DNA of 62,902 nucleotides from Chloroflexi bacterium UBA4730 (GTDB lineage Bacteria > Chloroflexota > Limnocylindria > P2-11E), in contig DHJC01000007.1 of NCBI GenBank assembly GCA_002404155.1, positions 16,188-79,089 of the forward strand, in the 5' to 3' direction. Within the stretch, counting starts at the first letter, position 1; each line of letters starts with the position of its first letter. The notes beneath the pieces are model-generated. The model made no database searches and was not told where the DNA came from. It was given only the letters and a program-made list of their open reading frames with translations. Of this stretch, positions 34,231-42,845 are shown in pieces. The position numbers and the translations under genes were made by a program.

Positions 34231-35871
34231 ATGCGCTCCGCGACGGCGTCGCGGACTGGTAAAGTCCGAACCATCGTAACACGGTGTGACGCAGCGGCGC
34301 TCCTCGCCGCGCTCGAAGCCGCGACGGCCCGGCTCGAGGCCAACGTCGACGAAGTCAACGCGCTCAACGTGTATCCGGTCCCCGACGGCGACACCGGCAC
34401 GAACATGCTCCACACGATGCGGACGGCACTCGACTACGCACGGAAGGCGGATCGCGAGCCGGCGGCGATCCTCGCCGGCGCGACGCACGGCGCGCTCATG
34501 GGTGCCCGCGGCAACAGCGGCGTCCTCCTCAGCCAGATCATCCGCGGCGTGAAGGACTCGTGGCGCGACGACGGCGCCGACCTCAAGAGGGCCTTCGAGC
34601 TCGCGCGCGCATACGCGTTCGCCGCGGTGACGAAGCCCGCCCCGGGAACGATGCTCAGTGCGCTCAAGGAGATGCACGAGGCCGTCGCACACGAGAAGGG
34701 GGACGCCGAGCACCTGCTCGGCGCCGCGGTGGACCGCGGGCGTGCGGCCGTGGACCGGACGATGCACGACAACCCGGTGAACAAGGCCGCGGGCGTGGTC
34801 GATGCCGGCGCTCGGGGACTCTGGCTCCTCCTGGATGGCGCGCTCGCCGCGCTCCAAGGCCGCTTCGTGCCAGGGCCCGTCGCGCGCGCGGTATCGGGCG
34901 CCGCCACGGCCGCGGATCCGCGCGGGCACGACGTCGCGAGCTGGGCCGGCGCGTACGACGTCCAGTTCCTGATCACCGCGCCATCCCGATCGGTGGACAC
35001 GATCCGGACCGAGATGCTCGAGTTCGGCGCAGATTGCGTGCTCGTCGTCGGCGACGAGACCGTCGCGAAGGTCCACGTCCACACGCTCCAACCCGATCAG
35101 ATCATCCGCATCGGCACGAGCGCCGGCCGGATTAGCGACGTGGTCGTCGAAGATCTCGACGCGATGTCGGCGGACCACGAGGCGGCCACCGGCATCGTCG
35201 TCGCATTACCGCCCCGCGCACCCGCGGCGCTCGCGGTGGTGGCCGTGGTGCCGGGCGACGGGCTCGGCCGCGTCGCGGCGTCCCTTGGCGCCCAGGTCGT
35301 CCGCGGCGGGGCGACGATGAACCCATCGACGGAGCAGCTGCTCGGTGCCGTGAAACGCGCGAACGCCCAACACGTCGTGATCCTTCCGAACGACAAGAAC
35401 GTCATCCTCGCGGCCGAACAGGCCGCCACGCTGGCCGACTGTGCCGTCACGGTGCTCCCTGCGCACAACGTCGCCCAAGGGATGGCCGCGCTCGCGAGCT
35501 GGGAGCAGGGGGAGTCGCCCGAGCGCTCGATCGCGACGATGCGCGACGCCGCGGAGCGAGCCCACGCGATCGAGATCACGATGGCGATCCGCGACGCCGA
35601 AGTCGACGGCCAGCACGTCGGCAAGGGCGAGCACCTGGCGCTCCTCGACGGGAAGCTCGTCGCGCACGCCGACGACGAGCTCACCGCGCTCGCGACCGCC
35701 GCCAAGGCTCTGAGCGAGTCCGGCCTGTTCACGCTGTACGTCGGCGCCGACGTCGATGCCGAACGGCGTGACGCCGCGGCGGCTCGGCTTCGGGCGACGT
35801 TCCCCGGCGTCGAGGTGGAGGTCGTGGATGGCGGCCAGCCGCACTACCCCTTCATCGTCGCTGCGGAATAG
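34231..35871 (+). CDS. fakA: Fatty acid kinase, FakA/YloV (DAK2 domain) family
   Basis: 546 residues. The N-terminal DhaL-type ATP-binding domain has YPVPDGDTGTNM and GARGNSGVLLSQ; middle and C-terminal domains are of the FakA type that holds the lipid-bearing FakB. It phosphorylates fatty acids for phosphatidate synthesis, which fits plsX downstream. ATG 34231 is the only reasonable start; it has no Shine-Dalgarno. Confidence 0.9.
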   Translation: MRSATASRTGKVRTIVTRCDAAALLAALEAATARLEANVDEVNALNVYPVPDGDTGTNMLHTMRTALDYARKADREPAAILAGATHGALMGARGNSGVLLSQIIRGVKDSWRDDGADLKRAFELARAYAFAAVTKPAPGTMLSALKEMHEAVAHEKGDAEHLLGAAVDRGRAAVDRTMHDNPVNKAAGVVDAGARGLWLLLDGALAALQGRFVPGPVARAVSGAATAADPRGHDVASWAGAYDVQFLITAPSRSVDTIRTEMLEFGADCVLVVGDETVAKVHVHTLQPDQIIRIGTSAGRISDVVVEDLDAMSADHEAATGIVVALPPRAPAALAVVAVVPGDGLGRVAASLGAQVVRGGATMNPSTEQLLGAVKRANAQHVVILPNDKNVILAAEQAATLADCAVTVLPAHNVAQGMAALASWEQGESPERSIATMRDAAERAHAIEITMAIRDAEVDGQHVGKGEHLALLDGKLVAHADDELTALATAAKALSESGLFTLYVGADVDAERRDAAAARLRATFPGVEVEVVDGGQPHYPFIVAAE

Positions 35872-37972
35872 CTCGACGAGCCTCGACCTGAAGGTCGAGG
35901 CGCTGCCTGGTGTCGGCGACGGGTCGGCCAAGCTTCTGGAACGGCTGGGCATCCGGACGATCGGCGACCTCTTGTGGCACCTGCCGACCCGCTACCTCGA
36001 CTACGCCGACATCCGGCCGGTGCGACATCTCATCGCCGAGCGCGAGCAGACCACCGAGGCCATCGTCGGCGCGATCGGCCAGCGGCGCACCGCGCGCGGG
36101 CAGATGCTCACCGAGGTCGAGCTCCTCGATCCCGCCGACATGCGCCCGTCGGGCGTGAAGGCCACGTGGTTCGGACGGCAGTTCATCAAGGAGCGCTTCC
36201 GCGAGGGACAGCTGATCCGGCTCTCGGGCAAGGCGACGTGGTTCGGCCGGTCCCTGCAGCTCTCCAATCCGCAGGTCGAGGCCGCCGACGCCGAGCGCGT
36301 GCACACCGGACGGATGGTCCCGGTGTACCGGCTCACCGAGGGATTGAAGGAAGGCCATCTGCGGCGCTGGCTGCACACGGCCGTCGAAGGCGGACCGAAG
36401 CGCTCGCCGGTCGTGACCGAGGTCCCGGACGAGCTCCCCCCGGCGATCCGCGACCGGCGCGAGCTGCTGCCGCTGCCCGAGGCGTTGAAGGAGGTGCATT
36501 TCCCGTCGACCGATGCCAGGCTCATCGAAGGGCGCCGCCGCCTCGCGTTCGACGAGCTGCTCACGCTGCAGCTCGGGCTCGCGCAGCGGCGCGCGCGCTG
36601 GCAGAAGAACGCGAAGGCCCCGACGCTCACCGCACCCGACGCCGACGTTCGGCGGTGGATCGAGGCGCTGCCGTTCACCCTCACCGACGGCCAGCACGCG
36701 GCGTTCGCCGAGATCCGCGCCGACATCGGCCGGACGATCCCGATGTCACGACTTCTCGAAGGTGACGTCGGCTCGGGCAAGACCGTCGTCGCGGCGCTCG
36801 CGGCGCGCATCGCCGTCGCCGCCGGCACCCAGGCCGCGCTCATGGCGCCGACGGAGCTCCTTGCCGAGCAGCATTTCCGCACCCTGACGCTGCTGTTCGC
36901 CGAGGGCGGGCCAGCCGTGCGGCTGCTCACGTCGAGCGTGAGCGCGCCTGACCGGCGCGAGATCCTGGCGGGCCTGGCCGAGGGCACCCTGGACGTGGTG
37001 GTCGGGACGCACGCGCTCGTCGTCGAGGGCGTGACGTTCAAGACGCTCGGGCTCGCCGTCGTGGACGAGCAGCACCGCTTCGGCGTGCGCCAGCGGACGA
37101 CGCTCCGCGAGAAGGGCGTCGATCCGCACCTGTTGCTCACCACCGCGACCCCGATCCCGCGCACGCTGACGCAGACCATCTACCGCGACCTCGATCTGTC
37201 GGTCCTGCAGGAGCTCCCTGCGGGACGCCAGGAGATCCGCACCGAGGTCCGTAAGCCCGAGGCGCTCGCGAAGGTCTGGCCGTGGCTGCGCGAGCACGTC
37301 GCGAGCGGCGACCAGGCGTTCATCGTGACACCGCGCATCGACCCGGCGGACGGCGAGGATGACGCGCCGAGCGCGATCGACACGTACGAGGAGCTGCGCC
37401 ATGGCGCGCTCAAGGGGCTCCGCATCGCACTGCTCCACGGCCGCATGCCCGCGAAGGAGCGCGACGCGGTCATGCGCGCCTTCGCCGGCGGCGAGCTGGA
37501 CGTGCTGGTCGCGACCACCGTGGTCGAGGTCGGGATCGACGTCCCGAACGCGACGGTCATGGTCATCCTCGGGGCCGAGCGGTTCGGGCTCGCGCAGCTG
37601 CACCAGCTCCGCGGGCGCATCGGCCGCGGCGAGAAGCGATCGGTCGCGGTTCTCGTCAGCGACGAGGCCGGCGGATCGGAGCGCCTTGCGGCCATGGTCG
37701 AACGGAAGGACGGGAAGCCGCTCGACGGCTTCGCCCTCGCCCAGCGCGACCTCGACATCCGCGGCGCGGGCGAGTTCCTCGGCGACGAGCAGAGCGGCCT
37801 CGGCGAGGAGCTCCGGATCGTCGACCTGCGTGACGTCGATCCACGCCTCGCGCGCGAGACCGCCGAAGACGCCGACGCGATCCTCGCGGCCGATCCCACG
37901 CTCGAGAAGCCGGAACACGCCGGCCTGGCCCGCGCGGTCGAGGCGCTCTGGCGCCGGTACGCGCTCGCCTGA
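35828..37972 (+). CDS. recG: ATP-dependent DNA helicase RecG
   Basis: 714 residues from ATG 35828, with GGAGG 6 nt upstream. A helix-hairpin-helix opening (LPGVGDGSAKLLERLGI) is followed by the wedge OB domain, then helicase motifs GDVGSGKTVVA, DEQHRFGV (box II) and the C-terminal TRG region. It remodels stalled forks and branched DNA. The gene starts inside fakA (44-bp overlap). Confidence 0.95.
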   Translation: MAASRTTPSSSLRNSSTSLDLKVEALPGVGDGSAKLLERLGIRTIGDLLWHLPTRYLDYADIRPVRHLIAEREQTTEAIVGAIGQRRTARGQMLTEVELLDPADMRPSGVKATWFGRQFIKERFREGQLIRLSGKATWFGRSLQLSNPQVEAADAERVHTGRMVPVYRLTEGLKEGHLRRWLHTAVEGGPKRSPVVTEVPDELPPAIRDRRELLPLPEALKEVHFPSTDARLIEGRRRLAFDELLTLQLGLAQRRARWQKNAKAPTLTAPDADVRRWIEALPFTLTDGQHAAFAEIRADIGRTIPMSRLLEGDVGSGKTVVAALAARIAVAAGTQAALMAPTELLAEQHFRTLTLLFAEGGPAVRLLTSSVSAPDRREILAGLAEGTLDVVVGTHALVVEGVTFKTLGLAVVDEQHRFGVRQRTTLREKGVDPHLLLTTATPIPRTLTQTIYRDLDLSVLQELPAGRQEIRTEVRKPEALAKVWPWLREHVASGDQAFIVTPRIDPADGEDDAPSAIDTYEELRHGALKGLRIALLHGRMPAKERDAVMRAFAGGELDVLVATTVVEVGIDVPNATVMVILGAERFGLAQLHQLRGRIGRGEKRSVAVLVSDEAGGSERLAAMVERKDGKPLDGFALAQRDLDIRGAGEFLGDEQSGLGEELRIVDLRDVDPRLARETAEDADAILAADPTLEKPEHAGLARAVEALWRRYALA

Positions 37973-38517
37973 TGCGGGTCATCGCCGGTGAGGCGAAGGG
38001 CCGTCGGCTCGTCGTACCTGAGGGCGGGGGAACGCGGGCCGCGACCGACCGGATCCGCGAGACGCTCTTCGGCATCCTCGAGCCGTTCCTGGCCGGTACG
38101 CACGTGCTCGATCTATTCGCGGGCGCCGGCACCCTCGGCATCGAGGCGCTGTCCCGGGGCGCGGCCCGCGCGACGTTCGTCGACAAAGCCCCGAAGGCCA
38201 TCGCGGCCCTGAAGAAGAATCTCGAGACGACCGGCTTCACATCGCGAGCGAGCGTCGTCCGGGCCGATGCGCTCGCGTACCTGGCCGGCCCGGTCCGCGC
38301 GGACATCGCCTTTTGCGACCCACCGTTCGCCGACGTGGCCCTGCACGGTGCGGTGCTCGCGAAGCTCGCGGCGCCCGGGCGCCTGGTGGTCGCCCGTGCG
38401 CTACGGAAGCACCTTCCCGAGATACCGCCGACGCTGCGGATCATGCGCGCGAAGGAGATCGGTGAGGAGACGCTTCTGCTGCTCCAGTACAGTGGAGAGG
38501 CTTCCGCGGGAGGGTAA
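37972..38517 (+). CDS. rsmD: 16S rRNA (guanine966-N2)-methyltransferase
   Basis: 181 residues. The SAM-binding LDLFAGAGTLGIEALSRGA and the catalytic DPPF are present. Methylates G966 of 16S rRNA. TGATG overlap with recG. In many bacteria coaD follows, but here it does not. Confidence 0.95.
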   Translation: MRVIAGEAKGRRLVVPEGGGTRAATDRIRETLFGILEPFLAGTHVLDLFAGAGTLGIEALSRGAARATFVDKAPKAIAALKKNLETTGFTSRASVVRADALAYLAGPVRADIAFCDPPFADVALHGAVLAKLAAPGRLVVARALRKHLPEIPPTLRIMRAKEIGEETLLLLQYSGEASAGG

Positions 38518-38519
38518 CG

Positions 38520-38984
38520 ATGGACATCCAGTTCCTCGTCGAGCGACTGGAAGCGCTCGTCGTCAACGCGCGCAAGCTGCCCATGACCAGCCAGGTGATC
38601 CTGGAGCAGGCCGCCGTTCTCGACCTCATCGACCAGATGCGCGTCGCGATCCCTGAAGAGGTCAAGCAGGCCCGTCGCATCGTTCAGGAGAGCGATCGCG
38701 TCGCACAGAAGGCTCGGGAAGAGGGCGAGCAGATCATCGGCGCGGCGCAGGAGCAGGCGGCGATCCTGCTCCAGGACCAGTCGATCCTCCGCGACGCCGA
38801 GGTCCGCTCTGATGACATCGAGAAACGGACCCAGGCCAAGGCCGACGAGACCATGCGCGGCGCGGATCAATACGCGGCCGACGTGCTCATCCGCCTCGAA
38901 AGCGATCTCGTGAAGACGCTCTCGATCGTGAAGAAGAGCCTCGAAGTGCTCGAGGAGCGACGTCCCGAACCAGTCCGCGAGTAG
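38520..38984 (+). CDS. Coiled-coil protein, possibly DivIVA/SepIVA-like
   Basis: 154 residues, almost entirely charged alpha-helix with heptad character from about residue 45 to 145; no membrane segment. It starts 2 bp after rsmD stops and precedes yceD. Proteins of this kind in high-GC bacteria are often related to DivIVA or to the F-type ATPase b-subunit stalk. The resemblance is general, so no role is assigned. Confidence 0.75.
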   Translation: MDIQFLVERLEALVVNARKLPMTSQVILEQAAVLDLIDQMRVAIPEEVKQARRIVQESDRVAQKAREEGEQIIGAAQEQAAILLQDQSILRDAEVRSDDIEKRTQAKADETMRGADQYAADVLIRLESDLVKTLSIVKKSLEVLEERRPEPVRE

Positions 38985-38994
38985 GTGGTAACGC

Positions 38995-39543
38995 GTGGTC
39001 ATCAATGTTGCGCCCCTCCTCAAGCAACCGCTGGGCACTCGCGTCGACATCGAAGTCGAGGAGTCGCCGATCGACCCGCGCGGTGACAACGCTGGGCTGC
39101 TCGACGCCGCCATCGTCGACATCGACGCGAAGCTCCACGCGACGCACACGAATCCCGGCGCCTACCTCGAAGGCTCGGCCGACGCGCACGTGGCGGCGCA
39201 GTGCGCGCGCTGCCTCACGCCGATCGACACGCCCGTGCATGCCGACTTTGCGGAGCAGTACTTCGCGACGGTGCCGGTCGATACGGGGGTCGGGATCGTC
39301 GCGGCCCCGCTCGACGCGAAGACCGTCGGCTCGGATTTCATGGTCGATCTCACCCCACTGCTCCGGGAGGAGCTGATCCTCGTGACACCGGTCGCGCCGG
39401 TGTGCCGACCTGACTGCGCCGGCCTCTGCCCGGTCTGCGGAGACGACCTCAACGACCGGCCACACGCGCACGACGAGCCCGTCGATCGGCGGTGGACCGC
39501 GCTCCAAGAGCTCAGGGACAAGATCGGCAAGTCGGAGTCTTAG
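38995..39543 (+). CDS. yceD: YceD (DUF177) family protein
   Basis: 182 residues. CARC near 67-70 and the C-terminal CRPDCAGLCPVCGDDLN are typical zinc-binding features of the YceD family, which is linked with rpmF and 23S rRNA accumulation. Normally rpmF follows directly; here a reverse-strand membrane gene is inserted between them. Confidence 0.9.
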   Translation: MVINVAPLLKQPLGTRVDIEVEESPIDPRGDNAGLLDAAIVDIDAKLHATHTNPGAYLEGSADAHVAAQCARCLTPIDTPVHADFAEQYFATVPVDTGVGIVAAPLDAKTVGSDFMVDLTPLLREELILVTPVAPVCRPDCAGLCPVCGDDLNDRPHAHDEPVDRRWTALQELRDKIGKSES

Positions 39544-40076
39544 CGGCCGGTCAATCCATGCCAGAGGTCCGCGACGACGTCGGTCGCGACGTACCCGTCC
39601 AGGAACCGATCCACGTGCAGGAACCACTCCTGCGCTTCTTTGGCCACGAGCAGACCGGCGAGCGCCAGTGTCGCAACGCGGCCATCGAACCGCGCCGCCG
39701 GCCGGAACCGGTCACGCGCGGCGACGAAGATGAACCAGAACTCGAAGAGGTTCGGGAAGGCGAACAGGATCGCGCGTGCCCCGGTGAGCTCGAAGAGCGC
39801 GTCACCCACAAGACGCAGGGCGAGCAGCGCGAGCGCGACATTGCGCTCCAGGGGTCGCCAGCGGAGCGCGACGAGGGCGAACGTCGTCATGTAGGCGAGA
39901 TCGCAGATCTTGTCGAACCGCTGGTAGTCGGGGATGCCGCCGAGCCAGTCCATCAGGAAGAGGTCGCCGAAATCGGTGAGCAGGGCGACGAGCGCGCCCG
40001 CGAACGGCCAGCGCAGGACCGGCAGCGCGCCCGCGACACGGTACGCGCCGATGAGGAACATCTGCCAGGTCACCAC
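39540..40076 (-). CDS. Integral membrane protein, function unknown
   Basis: 178 residues, about five hydrophobic helices, no recognised family. GTG start, with a second GTG directly after. Its stop overlaps the yceD stop and its 5' end abuts the rpmF promoter, so it interrupts the usual yceD-rpmF pair. Confidence 0.7.
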   Translation of the reverse strand: MVTWQMFLIGAYRVAGALPVLRWPFAGALVALLTDFGDLFLMDWLGGIPDYQRFDKICDLAYMTTFALVALRWRPLERNVALALLALRLVGDALFELTGARAILFAFPNLFEFWFIFVAARDRFRPAARFDGRVATLALAGLLVAKEAQEWFLHVDRFLDGYVATDVVADLWHGLTGR

Positions 40077-40080
40077 TACC

Positions 40081-40086
40081 TACAAT
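40081..40086 (+). promoter_or_regulatory. -10 element of rpmF-plsX-nusB
   Basis: TACAAT, about 30 bp before a good AAGGAG and the TTG of rpmF, giving a short conventional leader. The -35 region is weak. Confidence 0.5.
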
Positions 40087-40115
40087 CATCGACGAGTAAC
40101 AGAAGGAGTCCCGAA

Positions 40116-40319
40116 TTGGCCGGTGAACCGAAGAAACGAACCCCGCACGCCGCGCAGGGTGACCGCCGCAGCCACCTCCGGCTGCGCGCCGCGAACCTCG
40201 TGCCCTGCCCGCAGTGCAAGAGCCCGAAGCCGTCACATCAGGCCTGTCCGCATTGCGGCATGTACCGCGGCCGGCAGGTGATCAAGATCCGCTCCAAGAA
40301 GCGCACCGCGGCCAGCTAG
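40116..40319 (+). CDS. rpmF: 50S ribosomal protein L32
   Basis: 67 residues from TTG 40116, with AAGGAG 7 nt upstream. The zinc site CPQC...CPHCG and the GMYRGRQVI tail identify L32. The usual plsX partner follows after 4 bp. Confidence 0.95.
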   Translation: MAGEPKKRTPHAAQGDRRSHLRLRAANLVPCPQCKSPKPSHQACPHCGMYRGRQVIKIRSKKRTAAS

Positions 40320-40323
40320 CGCG

Positions 40324-41322
40324 ATGCACATCGCGGTCGACGCGATGGGTGGTGACCACGCCCCGGACGAGATCGTGCGGGGCGCGTTGCTGTACCGGGC
40401 CGAAGGCGGCGTCGCCGAGATCGTGCTCGTCGGTCGTGACGACACAGTGCGCGCCGCGCTCGGCACGTCGCCGCGTCCGGGCATCACCGTGGTCGACGCG
40501 CGCGATGTCGTCGAGATGCACGAGCACCCGTCGAGCGCGCTCCGTCGTCGCAACGACACGTCGATCGGGATCGCGACCGCGCTCGTGAAGCGCGGCGACG
40601 CGGACGCCGTCGTGAGCGCTGGCAACACGGGCGCGACGATGGCCGCCGCACTGTTGACCTTGGGGCGGATCCGGGGCATCGACCGGCCGGCCCTGTGCGG
40701 GATGCTCCCTACGACGAAGGGGAAGCCCGCGTGCCTCATCGACGCGGGCGCGACGATGGACGCCGAGCCGAACAACCTGCTGCAGTACGCGCGCATGGCC
40801 TCGCGGTTCATGGAGCGCGTGCACGGCGTGGATCGGCCGACCGTTGGTCTGATGAACGTGGGCGAGGAGTCGGAGAAGGGCGGACGTCTCCAGCAGGAGG
40901 CGCACGCGCTGCTTGCGGGCTCGACGGACATCAACTTCTTCGGGAACATCGAGGGCCGCGACCCACTGCGTGGGACGACGGACATCGTCGTCTGCGACGG
41001 CTTCACCGGCAACGTGCTGGCGAAGGGGATGGAGGGCGTCGTCGACGTCTTCCGGGAGGGCATCCGCAACGACATCTTCGGTGGGCTGCTCGGAAAGGTC
41101 GCCTACGGCTTCGCGCTCCGTGGCGTGCGTAAGCTCCGGCACCGCCTCGATTACGACGAGTACGCCTCCGCGCCGCTGCTCGGCGTGAACGGCGTTTCCG
41201 TCGTGACGCACGGCCGGGCCGGCGCGAACATGGTCCGCCACGCCATCGGGGTCGCCGAGCGGTCGGTGTCGCAAGGCCTGATCGCGGTCCTTGGCGAGCA
41301 GAGCCGGATCGGAGCGGCGTGA
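40324..41322 (+). CDS. plsX: Phosphate acyltransferase PlsX
   Basis: 332 residues beginning with the family hallmark IAVDAMGGDHAP; SAGNTGA near residue 100 is also typical. Makes acyl-phosphate from acyl-ACP, which enters phosphatidate synthesis. It overlaps nusB by 4 bp (GTGA). Confidence 0.96.
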   Translation: MHIAVDAMGGDHAPDEIVRGALLYRAEGGVAEIVLVGRDDTVRAALGTSPRPGITVVDARDVVEMHEHPSSALRRRNDTSIGIATALVKRGDADAVVSAGNTGATMAAALLTLGRIRGIDRPALCGMLPTTKGKPACLIDAGATMDAEPNNLLQYARMASRFMERVHGVDRPTVGLMNVGEESEKGGRLQQEAHALLAGSTDINFFGNIEGRDPLRGTTDIVVCDGFTGNVLAKGMEGVVDVFREGIRNDIFGGLLGKVAYGFALRGVRKLRHRLDYDEYASAPLLGVNGVSVVTHGRAGANMVRHAIGVAERSVSQGLIAVLGEQSRIGAA

Positions 41323-41768
41323 AAGACGGGAACGGCGTCAAGAAGCCCGAGCGCGCCGGTCGCCACCCCGCGCGCCGCGTGGCCCTGCAGACGCTGTTCG
41401 AGATCGACTTCAACCGCGGCGACCCAAAGGACACGTGGACGAGAGGAGCGTTCCGGGCCGGGCTGACCGAGGAGGCCGGCGATTTCGCCTGGGAGCTGGT
41501 CGAAGGCGTCCTGGCGAACCGCAAGCAGCTCGACGCCGAGATCGCGGCGCTGGCCCCGGAGTGGCCGATCGATCAGATGGCCAAGATCGACAAGAACGTG
41601 CTGCGCATCGCCCTGTTCGAGCTCCGAATCTCCGGCGATGCGCCGGCCGGCGTGATCATCGACGAAGCGGTCGAGCTGGCGAAGCTGTTCGGGTCGGAGG
41701 CAGCGCCGAAGTTCGTGAACGGCGTCCTCGCGACGGCCGTGGGGGGTCGGTCCGGGGGCGCCGATTGA
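41319..41768 (+). CDS. nusB: Transcription antitermination factor NusB
   Basis: 149 residues. Helical NusB fold with ARRVALQTLFEIDF near the N-terminus and the conserved IDEAVELAKLFG...KFVNGVL at the C-terminus. Works with NusE (S10) in rRNA antitermination. GTG start coupled to plsX. Confidence 0.93.
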   Translation: MKDGNGVKKPERAGRHPARRVALQTLFEIDFNRGDPKDTWTRGAFRAGLTEEAGDFAWELVEGVLANRKQLDAEIAALAPEWPIDQMAKIDKNVLRIALFELRISGDAPAGVIIDEAVELAKLFGSEAAPKFVNGVLATAVGGRSGGAD

Positions 41769-41854
41769 CGGCCGAGCGTGCCTAGCCCGACACTTTGCCG
41801 GACGCCGGGGGCGAAGCCGGCGGGCGTGGAAGTTGTGGCAGGGAGGTTTGCCGG

Positions 41855-42097
41855 TTGGCGGACCAAAAGATGTACGAGCGCCTGAAGAAGATCGTCGTCG
41901 AGCAACTCGGCGTCGACGAAGCCGATGTGAAGCCGGAGGCCTCGTTCGTCGATGACCTGAACGCGGACTCCCTGGACCTCGTCGAGCTCATCATGAGTCT
42001 CGAGGAAGAGTTCGGCATGGAAATCTCGGACGACGACGCCGAAAAGATCAAGAGCGTGGGCGACGCTCAGGAGTACATCGAGGAACACGTGGCCTGA
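41855..42097 (+). CDS. acpP: Acyl carrier protein
   Basis: 80 residues from TTG 41855, with GGGAGG 8 nt upstream; ATG 41870 is the alternative. The phosphopantetheine serine lies in DLNADSLDLVEL. Very acidic. Carries the chain for FabD, FabF, FabG and PlsX. A terminator hairpin follows. Confidence 0.96.
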   Translation: MADQKMYERLKKIVVEQLGVDEADVKPEASFVDDLNADSLDLVELIMSLEEEFGMEISDDDAEKIKSVGDAQEYIEEHVA

Positions 42098-42130
42098 CGT
42101 TCCACGCGGCGCGCGAAACGGCGACCAGGG

Positions 42131-42163
42131 GAGGCAGCGGCATACGGCCGCTGCCTCTCTGTA
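42131..42163 (+). terminator. Hairpin after acpP
   Basis: GAGGCAGCGG (42131-42140), loop CATACGG, CCGCTGCCTC (42148-42157): a perfect 10-bp stem followed by TCTGTAT. Probably ends acpP transcripts or attenuates entry into rnc. Confidence 0.65.
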
Positions 42164-42176
42164 TACGAAAGGGGTC

Positions 42177-42845
42177 ATGGCGGACGACGAGATCGGCGGG
42201 TACCGCTTCCGCGATCCAGGACTGCTCGCGACGGCCCTCACCCACAGCTCGTACCTGCACGAGCACCCGGACGAGGAGCTCGAGGACTTCGAGCGCCTCG
42301 AATTCCTTGGCGATGCGGTCGTGGACCTGGTGATCGGCGAGCTCCTGTACCGCAATCACCCCGAGGCCACCGAGGGCGAGCTCACGGCCATGCGCGCCCA
42401 GCTCGTCTCGGGGCCGCCGCTGTCGCAGCTCGCGCAGCGGCTCGGGCTCCCGGATCGCGCCCGGCTCGGCCGCGGCGAGACGGACAGCGGTGGCCGGCAG
42501 CGCGTCGGCCTCGGCGCGGGCCTCTACGAGTCGGTGCTCGGCGCCGTGTACGTCGACGGCGGCTTCGAGCCGGCGTGTGAGTTCGTGCTGCGCACGATGA
42601 AGGACACGATCGTGGCCGCTGCGGAGCAGCCGCGCCGCTCACCCAAGACCGTGCTGCAGGAGTGGGCCCAGGGGCACGGCCTCCCGCTGCCCGCGTACGA
42701 CGTCGCGGAGCTGAGCGGCCCGGAGCACGCCCGCGAATTCCTCGTCGACGTGACCGTCGGCGACCTGCACGCGCGCGGCGCCGGACGTTCGAAGCGCGAG
42801 GCTCAGGAGAACGCGGCGTCCGCACTCATCGAGGCGACGCGATGA
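42177..42845 (+). CDS. rnc: Ribonuclease III
   Basis: 222 residues. The catalytic signature ERLEFLGDAVVDLVI holds the conserved acidic residues, and a C-terminal double-stranded-RNA-binding domain starts near residue 155. Processes rRNA precursors. ATGA overlap with smc. Confidence 0.96.
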   Translation: MADDEIGGYRFRDPGLLATALTHSSYLHEHPDEELEDFERLEFLGDAVVDLVIGELLYRNHPEATEGELTAMRAQLVSGPPLSQLAQRLGLPDRARLGRGETDSGGRQRVGLGAGLYESVLGAVYVDGGFEPACEFVLRTMKDTIVAAAEQPRRSPKTVLQEWAQGHGLPLPAYDVAELSGPEHAREFLVDVTVGDLHARGAGRSKREAQENAASALIEATR

